NCBI GenBank assembly: GCA_001789205.1
Contig: MFYT01000061.1
Coordinates: 2,480-48,513, forward strand
Origin: Candidatus Raymondbacteria bacterium RIFOXYA2_FULL_49_16
Lineage (GTDB): Bacteria > Fibrobacterota > OXYB2-FULL-49-7 > XYB2-FULL-49-35
Direction of reading: 5' to 3'
Length of the DNA: 46,034 nucleotides
The notes below the pieces were generated by a model. That model was given only the letters and a program-made list of their open reading frames with translations. It did no database searches and had not been told where the DNA came from. Position 1 is the stretch's first letter; every line of letters starts with the position of its first letter. This document shows, piece by piece, positions 1 to 7,000 of the stretch. A program made the position numbers and the translations under genes.

Positions 1-187
1 TATCGGTGGATTCAATAGGCTCAAGCAATAATTTGGGAATTTTTAAAACTAAACGGGGAAGATCTGCTGCAGGATAATTTTTAGCAACATTACTGGCAAA
101 TATATTGCGGAAATCTGGTTCCCCCACCTGGGCATAAAGATTAAAGGCCAACCAATAAACTTGAATAATAATTAATATTCTAATCAT
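1..187 (-). CDS. 5' end of an exported protein of unknown function (runs off the window)
   Basis: An open frame starts at an ATG at 187-185 and stays open to the window edge (62 codons). A TAGGAG Shine-Dalgarno sequence lies seven bases before the ATG. The first ~20 residues (Met-Ile-Arg, then a hydrophobic run ending Leu-Tyr-Ala-Gln) look like a signal peptide with a cleavage site near Ala19. The visible mature part (start VGEPDFRNIF) has no motif I recognise. The gene is divergent from what follows, with an inverted repeat between. Being at the edge, it may be a much longer protein or a broken one. The signal peptide and ribosome binding site are seen directly; no function can be given. Confidence 0.6.
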   Translation of the reverse strand, partial: MIRILIIIQVYWLAFNLYAQVGEPDFRNIFASNVAKNYPAADLPRLVLKIPKLLLEPIESTD

Positions 188-225
188 TTAAAACTCCTAA
201 ACAAATAAGATAAAGCTTGCTTTCA

Positions 226-242
226 TGTCTAACTTTTAGACA
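226..242. promoter_or_regulatory. inverted repeat in divergent intergenic region
   Basis: TGTCTAA-CTT-TTAGACA is a perfect 7-bp inverted repeat with a 3-bp spacer, about 40 bp upstream of the minus-strand gene that starts at 187. It has the size of a dimeric repressor site. No regulator can be assigned. Confidence 0.35.
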
Positions 243-380
243 CCTGGCCAAGATCAGGTCAATTTCCCAGCTCTATCCAGTTTAAAATCATTGTTTTGCT
301 ATACAGGTAGTCATCATGCGAAAGCCGTGCCAGTCACTTTTGTTCTTGTAAATCAAAATACCCGAAAGTATTATTTTCCC

Positions 381-701
381 ATGATTCACCTTACGAAGAT
401 GACCGCTATACATTTCGATGCTTATTTAGGCAAGGCCATCGAAAGATATGCCAATGAAATAGCCCAATCCAACAATGAGGATTTACATACTGCTAAGGTA
501 AAAGCACATGAACAATTTCAAGACGTCTTACCCATCGGTCTGACAAGTCCAAATCAATACTTTTTTGATGTTGTGTTAACTGCCTCGGATACGACAATTG
601 GTATGATATGGTACATGCTCAAAGATAAAAATAATTCGATTGCCGACATTTGCCGGACCTTGGGCCTTTCCAAGGCCACCTTATACCGCTATGCACAGTA
701 G
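381..701 (+). pseudogene. chimeric fragment: GNAT acetyltransferase N-terminus joined to resolvase-type HTH
   Basis: From the ATG at 381 the product is 106 aa. Its first ~80 residues (FDAYL, AIERYANE, LPIGLTSP, then IGMIWYML) match the N-terminal half of a GNAT N-acetyltransferase, ending at the strand just before the acetyl-CoA-binding loop. The frame then passes at about 615-620 into a segment typical of the C-terminal helix-turn-helix of Hin/resolvase serine recombinases (SIADICRTLGLSKATLYRY). The acetyl-CoA site (Q/RxxGxG/A) and all recombinase catalytic parts are missing, so neither activity is expected. The frame is open further upstream to a TTG at 291, but that part does not look like either family. 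Most likely the scar of a deletion between two genes; a real small DNA-binding protein cannot be excluded. Confidence 0.5.
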
Positions 702-749
702 AGCAATTAAAAAACTGTATTATGGCACATTTTTAAAGGAATGAATCCT

Positions 750-1091
750 ATGGCTCGTCCGGAAGATGTTGCAGAAGTAAACCGAATTACACCGATTATA
801 AGTCAATACCTGAATACGTTGCAGGCAAAACATGTCAGCGTTCTAAGTGCCTTGGCAATTATTATTGCCAAAACGATTGACGAATGCCTCTTAGAACAGC
901 AGAGGAATCCGGAAAAAAAGACGACTCCAACCGCAGGACAAATCAACGTAGCATCAGTATTTGACACCCGGATTCGACAGTTAGAACAAATGGGATGCCG
1001 TTGGTCAGGATGGGTTTGTTTATTTGTGCGACAAGTTCGATGGCTTTTCCCGCTTTTCAAAGATTCTTCGGAAAATCGCGGCTGGAATTAA
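750..1091 (+). CDS. hypothetical protein
   Basis: A 113-aa frame. The ATG at 750 is preferred over an in-frame ATG at 741, because the AAAGGA at 735-740 then has normal spacing (9 nt). The first ~75 residues look like a soluble helical protein (YLNTLQAKHVSVLSALAIII, then a polar EQQRNPEKK stretch). The last ~35 residues are rich in Trp, Arg and Cys and look less protein-like, so the gene may be frameshifted or truncated near 980. No family recognised. It follows the GNAT/HTH chimera by about 50 bp and shares its low-GC character. Confidence 0.35.
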   Translation: MARPEDVAEVNRITPIISQYLNTLQAKHVSVLSALAIIIAKTIDECLLEQQRNPEKKTTPTAGQINVASVFDTRIRQLEQMGCRWSGWVCLFVRQVRWLFPLFKDSSENRGWN

Positions 1092-1208
1092 ATCAGGAAA
1101 GTGAAATAAGGCTTCTGGGAGGGGCCTAACGTGCTTTATAATCCGTTTCGTGAGGTGACCTCTAAAAGTATTTGTCAAATAACCGTTGAAAATAGTATCT
1201 CTTAATTC

Positions 1209-2342
1209 ATGAAACCAGTCAAACGCTCTGGCCCGCCCGTAGTCCTTAATGGCAGTATCGAGTCCCTCCATGCCCGTGTCCGTGAGCTTATCATCGCCGC
1301 CCGCCGGACGGTATCCCGCGGAGTGGATTTGGTGCAGGTGCATACCAATTACACGATCGGAAGATACATCGTCGAACAGGAACAGTGCGGAAAGTCGCGA
1401 GCGGGTTATGGGAAAGAGATCATCAAATGCCTGGCTGAAAAGCTCTCGGCCGAATTCGGCCGTGGTTTCGCCAAAAGCAATTTGGAATACATGCGCCGGT
1501 TCTTTCTTGCCTACCGGGATCGTGCGCGGATCGCCCAATCCGAAATTGGGCAATCTTCCCCTGCGCTGGACGGCAAAGCTGGAATTGCCCAATTCCAAAT
1601 TGGGCAATTGGCCGAACCCGGATCCGGCCCCCGCCCCTTTGGGCTGGGGTGGACGCATTACATTTTCCTGCTGGGCATCAGAAACACCGCCGAACGCGAC
1701 TTCTACGAGATAGAAGCCGCCAGCCAGGGATGGAACATCGATGAACTCAAACGCCAGTTCAACAGCGGCCTGTACGAGCGCCTTGCCTTGAGCCGCGACA
1801 ATGCGGGCATCCGCAGGCTGGCGAAGGAAGGGCAGAAGATAAGCGCTCCCAAGGACCTGCTCAAGGAACCCCTGGTCCTGGAATTTCTGGGGCTGTCCGA
1901 GCAGGCCCGGTATTCCGAATCCGATCTTGAATCCGCCATCATCAACCGTATCGAGCGGTTTCTGCTCGAACTCGGGAAGGGCTTCCTGTTCGAGGCCCGG
2001 CAGAAAAGGTTCACCTTCGACGGAGATCATTTCTTCGTTGATCTTGTTTTCTACAATCGACTCCTGCGCTGTTACGTGCTGGCGGATTTGAAAATCGGCG
2101 ACCTGACCCACCAGGATCTCGGCCAGATGCAGATGTACGTCAATTATTTCGACCGGTTTGTAAGGATAAAGGGTGAGAACCCCACCGTCGGGATTGTCCT
2201 TTGCAGGAAAAGGAACGAAGCCCTGGTGAAAATCACCCTGCCCAGGGGCGCCAACATCCACGCGCGGGAATACCAGTTATACCTGCCCAGCAAGGAAGAG
2301 CTGCAGAAAAAACTGGTTGAATGGACCGGTAACCAGCCCTGA
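1209..2342 (+). CDS. DUF1016 / YhcG-family PD-(D/E)XK nuclease
   Basis: 377 aa. The N-terminal half is the helical DUF1016 N domain (YTIGRYIVEQEQ, YGKEIIKCLAEKLSAEFGRG, SNLEYMRRFF). The C-terminal half is a PD-(D/E)XK nuclease-like fold, with Asp278 in FFVDLVFYN and Asp293-x-Lys295 in LADLKIG as the likely metal-binding and catalytic residues. The family is common on mobile and accessory DNA and includes Rpn/YhcG-type putative nucleases; its cellular role is poorly defined. Residues ~110-135 contain two related IAQ-x-IGQ peptides encoded by palindromic DNA, an insertion between the two domains. No good ribosome binding site precedes the ATG, so the start is uncertain. A short inverted repeat (GAACAC-TTGG-GTGTTC, 2341-2356) overlaps the stop codon but lacks a T-run. 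Confidence 0.85.
   Translation: MKPVKRSGPPVVLNGSIESLHARVRELIIAARRTVSRGVDLVQVHTNYTIGRYIVEQEQCGKSRAGYGKEIIKCLAEKLSAEFGRGFAKSNLEYMRRFFLAYRDRARIAQSEIGQSSPALDGKAGIAQFQIGQLAEPGSGPRPFGLGWTHYIFLLGIRNTAERDFYEIEAASQGWNIDELKRQFNSGLYERLALSRDNAGIRRLAKEGQKISAPKDLLKEPLVLEFLGLSEQARYSESDLESAIINRIERFLLELGKGFLFEARQKRFTFDGDHFFVDLVFYNRLLRCYVLADLKIGDLTHQDLGQMQMYVNYFDRFVRIKGENPTVGIVLCRKRNEALVKITLPRGANIHAREYQLYLPSKEELQKKLVEWTGNQP
1533..1609. repeat. two palindromic repeats inside the DUF1016 gene
   Basis: GCCCAAT-CCGAA-ATTGGGC lies at 1533-1551 and AATTGCCCAATT-CCA-AATTGGGCAATT at 1583-1609. They share the GCCCAAT/ATTGGGC core, and the second has perfect 12-bp arms with a 3-nt spacer. Both are read in frame as IAQ-x-IGQ peptides, so the nuclease tolerates them between its two domains. 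They look like a small palindromic element that has duplicated. Confidence 0.7.
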
Positions 2343-2445
2343 ACACTTGGGTGTTCTTAAACATATAGGGAAAAAGTGTCACAATAATACCGGAAAAAAG
2401 GATTTCGTATATAATGACAATTTTATTGATGAGAATGATTTAATT

Positions 2446-2677
2446 GATAAGCATTTTAATTTTCGGGTTCGTGTAATCTCGTAGTCCTTCATGCATGGCG
2501 AATTCCCGCCTATTCGGTCCGCTTCGCTCTCGCGATGCGAGGCGAGCGAGGCAAGTTGTTCCGGCATTCGATATTGTCCCCGCCTCGCCTTGCGGCGACG
2601 CGAGGCGGGCCCCCGGATTTGGTCTTCCGAGCCAAAAAAACATCGATTTCACGCTGCTTTCAGAAAAAATACCCCTT
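2446..2677 (+). repeat. dispersed intergenic repeat, copy A
   Basis: The 657-bp gap 2343-2999 has no convincing gene. This part starts GATAAGCATTTT and ends GATTTCACGCTGCTTT...AATACCCCTT; both ends match copy B at 4388-4540, and the 5' half matches copy C at 7921-8009. Copy A is longer because it holds two GC-rich hairpin insertions. One, at about 2515-2553, contains GCGAGGCGAGCGAGG. The other is a perfect 10-bp stem, CCCGCCTCGC at 2579-2588 with GCGAGGCGGG at 2600-2609. Short open frames here are not conserved between copies. The element type is unknown. Confidence 0.7.
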
Positions 2678-2876
2678 CACATCTGTGCAATCAAGAAAAA
2701 ACGAAAAAGCTCCGCCCTGGCTTTCTGGTTGGAGCGTTAAATATCGTATGATGGCAGGTCCTCAAATCCGCCTGCGGCGGAGTATAATCAGGCAATGGTT
2801 CTTCAAGGGACAGAGATTTGGGGCAGATTTCCGGTGGGGGACGGGGTTCAGGCCCTTTCTATATATTATACGCCAT

Positions 2877-2928
2877 AACAACACATAGATTTATCTGATT
2901 TTAAGCCAAAACAACCTATAGTTTTATC
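2877..2928 (+). promoter_or_regulatory. pair of 19-bp direct repeats upstream of the ATPase promoter
   Basis: AACAACACATAGATTTATC at 2877-2895 and AACAACCTATAGTTTTATC at 2910-2928 match at 16 of 19 positions. They are 33 bp apart start to start, about three helical turns. They end 10 bp before the -35 hexamer of the DUF4143 ATPase promoter, a position suited to an activator or repressor. Confidence 0.4.
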
Positions 2929-2937
2929 ATTTTCATC

Positions 2938-2966
2938 TTGACATTGACCTGTAATTTATCTATACT
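2938..2966 (+). promoter_or_regulatory. sigma-70-type promoter of the AAA/DUF4143 gene
   Basis: TTGACA at 2938-2943 and TATACT at 2961-2966 are separated by exactly 17 bp. Transcription would start near 2973, giving a leader of about 27 nt before the ATG at 3000. This is the closest match to the consensus that I found in the window. Confidence 0.7.
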
Positions 2967-2999
2967 TTCAGTACGAATAACAAATACACAGGCACAAAA

Positions 3000-4367
3000 A
3001 TGTACAGATCTGCTATAGAATATTTAAAAGAGTGGCAAAATAGCCAATCCAGAAAGCCATTGGTGATTCGTGGAGCACGGCAGGTTGGGAAAACATTTAT
3101 CGTCAGGGAGTTCGCAAAAGAATTCCAAAACTATGTGGAGATCAATCTCGAAACCGATATAAATATTTTATCATATTTTAAGAGTACCGATCCCAAAGAA
3201 ATTGTAGAGTTGCTTGCCCTTCATTTTAACACCACTATTATTCCAGGCAAAACGCTTCTTTTTTTTGATGAGATACAGGCTGCGCCCGGATTATTTGCAA
3301 AGCTCCGGTATTTTTATGAGCTTATGCCGGGCCTGCACGTGATTGCGGCTGGGTCACTTTTAGAATTTATTCTTAAAGAGCATGAGTTTTCGATGCCGGT
3401 TGGAAGAATAGAATATCTGCATCTTGGCCCCATGAACTTTGCTGAATATCTTTTGTCAACAGACAACGATAAGCTTCTCGACTTTATAAAGAATTACTCT
3501 TTGCGCGATACATTTCCTCAGCCAATCCATCAAAAACTTGTTTCTTTGTATAAAACCTACCTTGTAGTCGGCGGTATGCCGGAAAGTATCAAGTCATATC
3601 TTGATAAAAGGTCTTTTGTCGACAGCGACCGGATAAAGATGAATATCCTGTCAACGTATGTGGATGATTTCAGCAAATACGGAAAGCGCATCAACCGTGA
3701 ATTATTGACAACCGTATTCAAGGCTGTGCCGTCGCTGATAGGCAACAAAGTAAAATATTCGACTATTTCAAAGGATCATCGTTCAGCGGAGATCGCTACT
3801 GTGCTCAACAGATTGTTTCTGTCCAAAATATGCTATCCGATTTATCATAGCTCTGCACAAGGCATTCCTCTTGGGGCCGGACGGAACAACAAGGTCTTCA
3901 AACTGCTGTTTCTTGATGTTGGTTTAATGTGCAGTGCGCTGGGATTGTCCATGGCACACATCAGCAAACTGGATGACGTCTCCTTGGTAAATAAAGGCGA
4001 TATTTCCGAACAGTATGTAGGGCAACATCTTTTATATCGTAAAAACTTCTATTACGAACCGGAACTTTATTACTGGAATAGAGAGAATCCCGGCTCGAAT
4101 GCCGAGGTGGATTATGTTATTGCGCATGGGCCTGTGATTGTTCCGGTAGAGGTAAAAGCGGGTAAAACCGGTACGCTTAAATCGTTGCACCTGTTCGTAA
4201 GGGAACGGGCGCTTAAAACCGGTGTTCGCATAAATCTTGATATTCCCTCGGTAGTGCGCTGTGCCGGCGCCTTACCGAATGGCGATCGCTATGACTATAA
4301 CCTGATTTCAATACCCTGCTATTTAATAAGTGAATTGGACCGGTTTCTTGATAAACAAACAAGCTAA
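3000..4367 (+). CDS. AAA (AAA_14) ATPase with C-terminal DUF4143 domain
   Basis: 455 aa. The N-terminal AAA_14 domain has Walker A GARQVGKT at residues 25-32 and Walker B LLFFDEIQ with Asp90-Glu91. It is followed by AAGSLLEF and the GRIEYLHLGPMNFAEYL region typical of the family. The C-terminal DUF4143 domain has a PD-(D/E)XK-like pattern (NAEVDYVIA, then VPVEVKAG). Members are widespread, often on accessory DNA, and their function is not established. The gene is AT-rich, has its own promoter and upstream direct repeats, and stands alone between repeat copies A and B, which suggests an acquired single-gene unit. The ATG at 3000 has only a weak AGG before it. Confidence 0.88.
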   Translation: MYRSAIEYLKEWQNSQSRKPLVIRGARQVGKTFIVREFAKEFQNYVEINLETDINILSYFKSTDPKEIVELLALHFNTTIIPGKTLLFFDEIQAAPGLFAKLRYFYELMPGLHVIAAGSLLEFILKEHEFSMPVGRIEYLHLGPMNFAEYLLSTDNDKLLDFIKNYSLRDTFPQPIHQKLVSLYKTYLVVGGMPESIKSYLDKRSFVDSDRIKMNILSTYVDDFSKYGKRINRELLTTVFKAVPSLIGNKVKYSTISKDHRSAEIATVLNRLFLSKICYPIYHSSAQGIPLGAGRNNKVFKLLFLDVGLMCSALGLSMAHISKLDDVSLVNKGDISEQYVGQHLLYRKNFYYEPELYYWNRENPGSNAEVDYVIAHGPVIVPVEVKAGKTGTLKSLHLFVRERALKTGVRINLDIPSVVRCAGALPNGDRYDYNLISIPCYLISELDRFLDKQTS

Positions 4368-4540
4368 ATAACCGATAACCGATAACCGATAAGCATTTTG
4401 ATTTTCGAGTTCGCGGGATCGCTGATGGGGTGCTGCAGGGCGAATTTGGTTCCGGTATTTGATATTGCCGCCCCCTGGTCTTTGTCTTCCGGGCTGTAAA
4501 AAAATTAGATTTCACGCTGCTTTTAGATAAAATACCCCTT
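4368..4540 (+). repeat. dispersed intergenic repeat, copy B, with 7-bp tandem repeat at its 5' end
   Basis: Directly after the ATPase stop codon come three tandem ATAACCG units (4368-4388), leading into GATAAGCATTTT. The body matches copy A (GGCGAATT, TTCCGGTATTTGATATT, GTCTTCCG, GATTTCACGCTGCTTT, AATACCCCTT) without A's GC-rich insertions. It is in the same orientation as copies A and C. Confidence 0.7.
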
Positions 4541-4573
4541 CCTGGTCTCGAAATCAAGTGTAAAAAGAACAAT

Positions 4574-4792
4574 ATGGACAACGTTGTAGGGGTAGCATAC
4601 ACCTATCTTGGCATGGTAATGTCAGACGAAGCTCAAGAAAGCAAGTCAGTCCGGAATTCGCTTTCATTGTACCCGAATCCCTTTAACCCTACAGTCACAA
4701 TATCGATAGACTGGTTGCGCATGGATAGTAGGCCGGAGATACGAATTTATAACTTGAAGGGAGAACTTATCCAGCATTTACCAGGGCTTTAA
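4574..4792 (+). pseudogene. remnant of a secreted protein: truncated YPNPFNP-type C-terminal sorting domain
   Basis: A 72-aa frame containing SLYPNPFNPTVTISI followed by EIRIYNLKGELIQHL. This is the start of the C-terminal domain used as a type 9 secretion sorting signal (or the related FlgD-Ig-like tail) in the FCB group. A full domain continues for another ~40 residues (a turn, then a GxY-type final strand); here it stops after the second strand, where the frame runs into the 3' end of the convergent AraC gene. No catalytic domain or signal peptide precedes it. It is probably the 3' scrap of a larger gene cut by the event that brought in the AraC cassette. It shows the lineage uses this kind of tail, in line with sprA at 33.3 kb. 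Confidence 0.6.
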
Positions 4793-5654
4793 GATATTTT
4801 CTGGGTGATAGACCCGCATAGTGCTTGAACACTTTTGACAGGTGATAGGCGTCCCAGAAACCAGTGCGGCCGGCAATGACCTTGAGCGGTTCGCCCTGCA
4901 TGAGGAGTGCTTTGGCCCGGTCAATGCGCAGGCGCGCAAGCATTTTCATGGGGCTTTCGTCTGTTTCCGCTGCCAGTTTTTTGAACAGGCCCGGAACACT
5001 CAGGCTGAACCGGCGGGCAATGTCCCGGTTAACTGTTTTTTCTGCAAGCCGCGCCAGCAGATATTCATTCACCTGAAGGCGGAAGGAACGTTCGGCCCGG
5101 TCAGGGTGCCCCCCGCCTTCCAGCGTCCATACATGGTTTTTTTTATCAACCGGCTGCGCAGAAAGCAGCTGGTCCATTAACCCGTAGAGCGTAGATTGAA
5201 CCTTGCAGAAGGCTTTTGCCTTCAAGCTTGCCGCGTAGCGCGCCACATCGGAAATGGCTCTGGACACCCGGTTTTCGGGGTCCAGGAAAACCGCCAGGGT
5301 TTTTTTATTGCCCGTGAATTCCTGGAGACCTAGCGTTTCGCCGCCGGTAAAGGCAATAAAAGCGCCGCGCGTTGGAGCCGGGACCCGCGAAAAGTCCTGC
5401 CAGTAGAGGCTGCCCGGAGGCGTGAGCATGATCCTGCCGGCCATGACCTGCTGCCAGGGATTGCGTACGGTGTGCAGCCGGATATATTCATGGTTTGTGA
5501 AGCGGCAGGAGAGGACCCAGAAGGGGTGCGAGAATTTCCGTGGAGGAGCCTTGGAGTATTCGTGCGTAATATTATATGCGCCCAGCACCCGCAGCTGTGG
5601 TTTGCCCGCGCCAATACCTTCAAAATTAAACCCCGTGAACAGGGTGGTGTTCAT
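4767..5654 (-). CDS. AraC-family transcriptional regulator
   Basis: 295 aa from the ATG at 5654; a TTG at 5690 is in frame but less likely. The C-terminal ~100 residues form the double helix-turn-helix of AraC/XylS regulators (NRDIARRFSLSVPGLFKKL, MKMLARLRIDRAKALL, LKVIAGRTGFWDAYHLSKVF, GLSPRKYLK). The N-terminal ~150 residues would be the effector-binding cupin-like part (VMAGRIMLTPPGSLYW). It is divergent from the oxidoreductase/permease pair with a 92-bp shared promoter region holding an inverted repeat, so it probably controls that pair in response to a sugar or polyol; the ligand is unknown. Its 3' end overlaps the sorting-tail remnant by 26 bp, tail to tail. Confidence 0.85.
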   Translation of the reverse strand: MNTTLFTGFNFEGIGAGKPQLRVLGAYNITHEYSKAPPRKFSHPFWVLSCRFTNHEYIRLHTVRNPWQQVMAGRIMLTPPGSLYWQDFSRVPAPTRGAFIAFTGGETLGLQEFTGNKKTLAVFLDPENRVSRAISDVARYAASLKAKAFCKVQSTLYGLMDQLLSAQPVDKKNHVWTLEGGGHPDRAERSFRLQVNEYLLARLAEKTVNRDIARRFSLSVPGLFKKLAAETDESPMKMLARLRIDRAKALLMQGEPLKVIAGRTGFWDAYHLSKVFKHYAGLSPRKYLKALVNAG

Positions 5655-5696
5655 AATGGTATAATAATATACATCAAAGCTATAATTCAATACATT

Positions 5697-5712
5697 TTAA
5701 CCTGTAGGTTAA
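5697..5712. promoter_or_regulatory. palindromic operator candidate between AraC-type regulator and oxidoreductase
   Basis: TTAACC-TGTA-GGTTAA sits 42 bp from the regulator start and 34 bp from the oxidoreductase start. The position in the short divergent gap suggests a control site for one or both genes. Confidence 0.4.
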
Positions 5713-5746
5713 TAGTTATATTATACATGAAACAAGGAGAGAAACT

Positions 5747-7000
5747 ATGGAAAAAAAGATCAGGGTCGGCGTTATCGGGGTTGGGCGGGGCACTTCATTC
5801 ATGGATGGCGCGCCTTTTGCGGGTATGGAACTGGTGGCGATCTGCGACAAGTGGAAGGAAAAACTTCAGGAGATCAACAAGGCTTACGGGGTGGCTACGT
5901 ACACTGATTACAGCGAGTTTCTGCACCACCCGATGGACGCGGTAGTTGTGGCGAATTATTTCCATGAACATGCCCCCTTTGCTATTCAGGCGCTCAAGGC
6001 GGGAAAACATGTGATGAGCGAATGCACACCTGCGGTCACCATGGCGGAATGCGTGGAATTGGCGCGGATTGTGGAGAAAAGCGGGAAGATATACATGCTC
6101 GCGGAGAATTATCCCTATACGGCATACAACCTGGAGATGGCGGCTCTGTACAGGAAAGGCGCTGTAGGCGAGGTGCTTTATGCCGAAGGGGAGTACAACC
6201 ATCCCATGTCTGCGGAAGAACTGCTCGGGATGGCTCCAGGGTGGAACCACTGGCGGCTTTGGATACCCGCAACCTATTATTGTACCCATGCCCTTGCCCC
6301 GCTCATGGCCATCACGGGCCGGATGCCAAGGTCTGTCAATTCGCTCGGGTTTTCCAACCCGGAATTCAGCAGAAAGAACATTCGGTTCAGCGATCCAGGC
6401 GCAGTTACGCTGGTAAAAACAGACAGCGGGGCTGTGTTCCGGCTCTTTGGCATAATGGTTCCCGGCCATTCCATTTGGTATCGCGTACATGGCACGCGCG
6501 GCAGCATGGAGAATGTGCGGAGCAGGGGATATTGGGGAAACGGGAAAGTCCGTATTGTCCACGAACCGTACAACCTCTGTCCAGGTGAAAAGGGCGAGAT
6601 TATTTATAAGCCTGATTTTCCAGCATGGGCGCGCAAAAAGGCCGCAGACGCAGGGCATGGAGGCGGAGATTTTTTTACCAACCACTTTTTTGCAGAAGCC
6701 ATCCGGACCGGAAAGCAGCCATATCTCAATGTTTATCGAAGCACTGCCATGTCTGCGGTGGCTATCCAAGCCTGGCGCAGCGCTCTTGATAACGGGAATA
6801 ATTATCCGATACCTGATTTTTCCAGTGAAAAGGAGAGAAAAAAGTACGAAAACGACCATTGGTCGCCTTTTTACGCGAAAAAGCCGCGCGACCAGGCCCC
6901 TTCCAACCTTGCCAATACCAGACAGTGGACTCCCGGAATGCGGAAAAAGGCCATTGCGGCGTGGAAGAAAATTGGATTTAATCCGGGGAAACCCGAATGA
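5747..7000 (+). CDS. Gfo/Idh/MocA-family NAD(P)-dependent oxidoreductase
   Basis: 417 aa, preceded by a strong AAGGAG. The N-terminal Rossmann domain has VGVIGVGRG (residues 7-15) and MELVAICDKW, with AVVVANYFHEHAPFAIQALKAGKHV typical of the family. The usual Glu-Lys-Pro motif is replaced by Glu92-Cys-Thr-Pro95, so the conserved Lys, which takes part in catalysis in many members, is absent. The C-terminal domain is an alpha/beta substrate-binding fold (GEVLYAEGEYNHP, then AIRTGKQPYLNVYRSTAMSAVAIQAW). These enzymes oxidise or reduce sugars, inositols and their derivatives; the substrate cannot be told. The stop overlaps the permease start by 4 bp (ATGA), so the two are translationally coupled. 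Confidence 0.88.
   Translation: MEKKIRVGVIGVGRGTSFMDGAPFAGMELVAICDKWKEKLQEINKAYGVATYTDYSEFLHHPMDAVVVANYFHEHAPFAIQALKAGKHVMSECTPAVTMAECVELARIVEKSGKIYMLAENYPYTAYNLEMAALYRKGAVGEVLYAEGEYNHPMSAEELLGMAPGWNHWRLWIPATYYCTHALAPLMAITGRMPRSVNSLGFSNPEFSRKNIRFSDPGAVTLVKTDSGAVFRLFGIMVPGHSIWYRVHGTRGSMENVRSRGYWGNGKVRIVHEPYNLCPGEKGEIIYKPDFPAWARKKAADAGHGGGDFFTNHFFAEAIRTGKQPYLNVYRSTAMSAVAIQAWRSALDNGNNYPIPDFSSEKERKKYENDHWSPFYAKKPRDQAPSNLANTRQWTPGMRKKAIAAWKKIGFNPGKPE

Noticed and set aside
1020-2261. A 413-codon open frame on the minus strand opposite the DUF1016 gene
   Set aside because: It is an antisense shadow: the plus strand encodes a clear protein family, and the minus-strand translation has no family features.
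2491-2888. Three overlapping plus-strand open frames of 81-117 codons in the DUF1016-DUF4143 gap
   Set aside because: They lie mostly inside repeat copy A, are low in complexity and are not preserved in copies B or C.
1209-4367. DUF1016 nuclease and DUF4143 ATPase as one defence system
   Set aside because: They are separated by 657 bp with a repeat and an independent promoter, and differ in base composition; nothing ties them into one operon.
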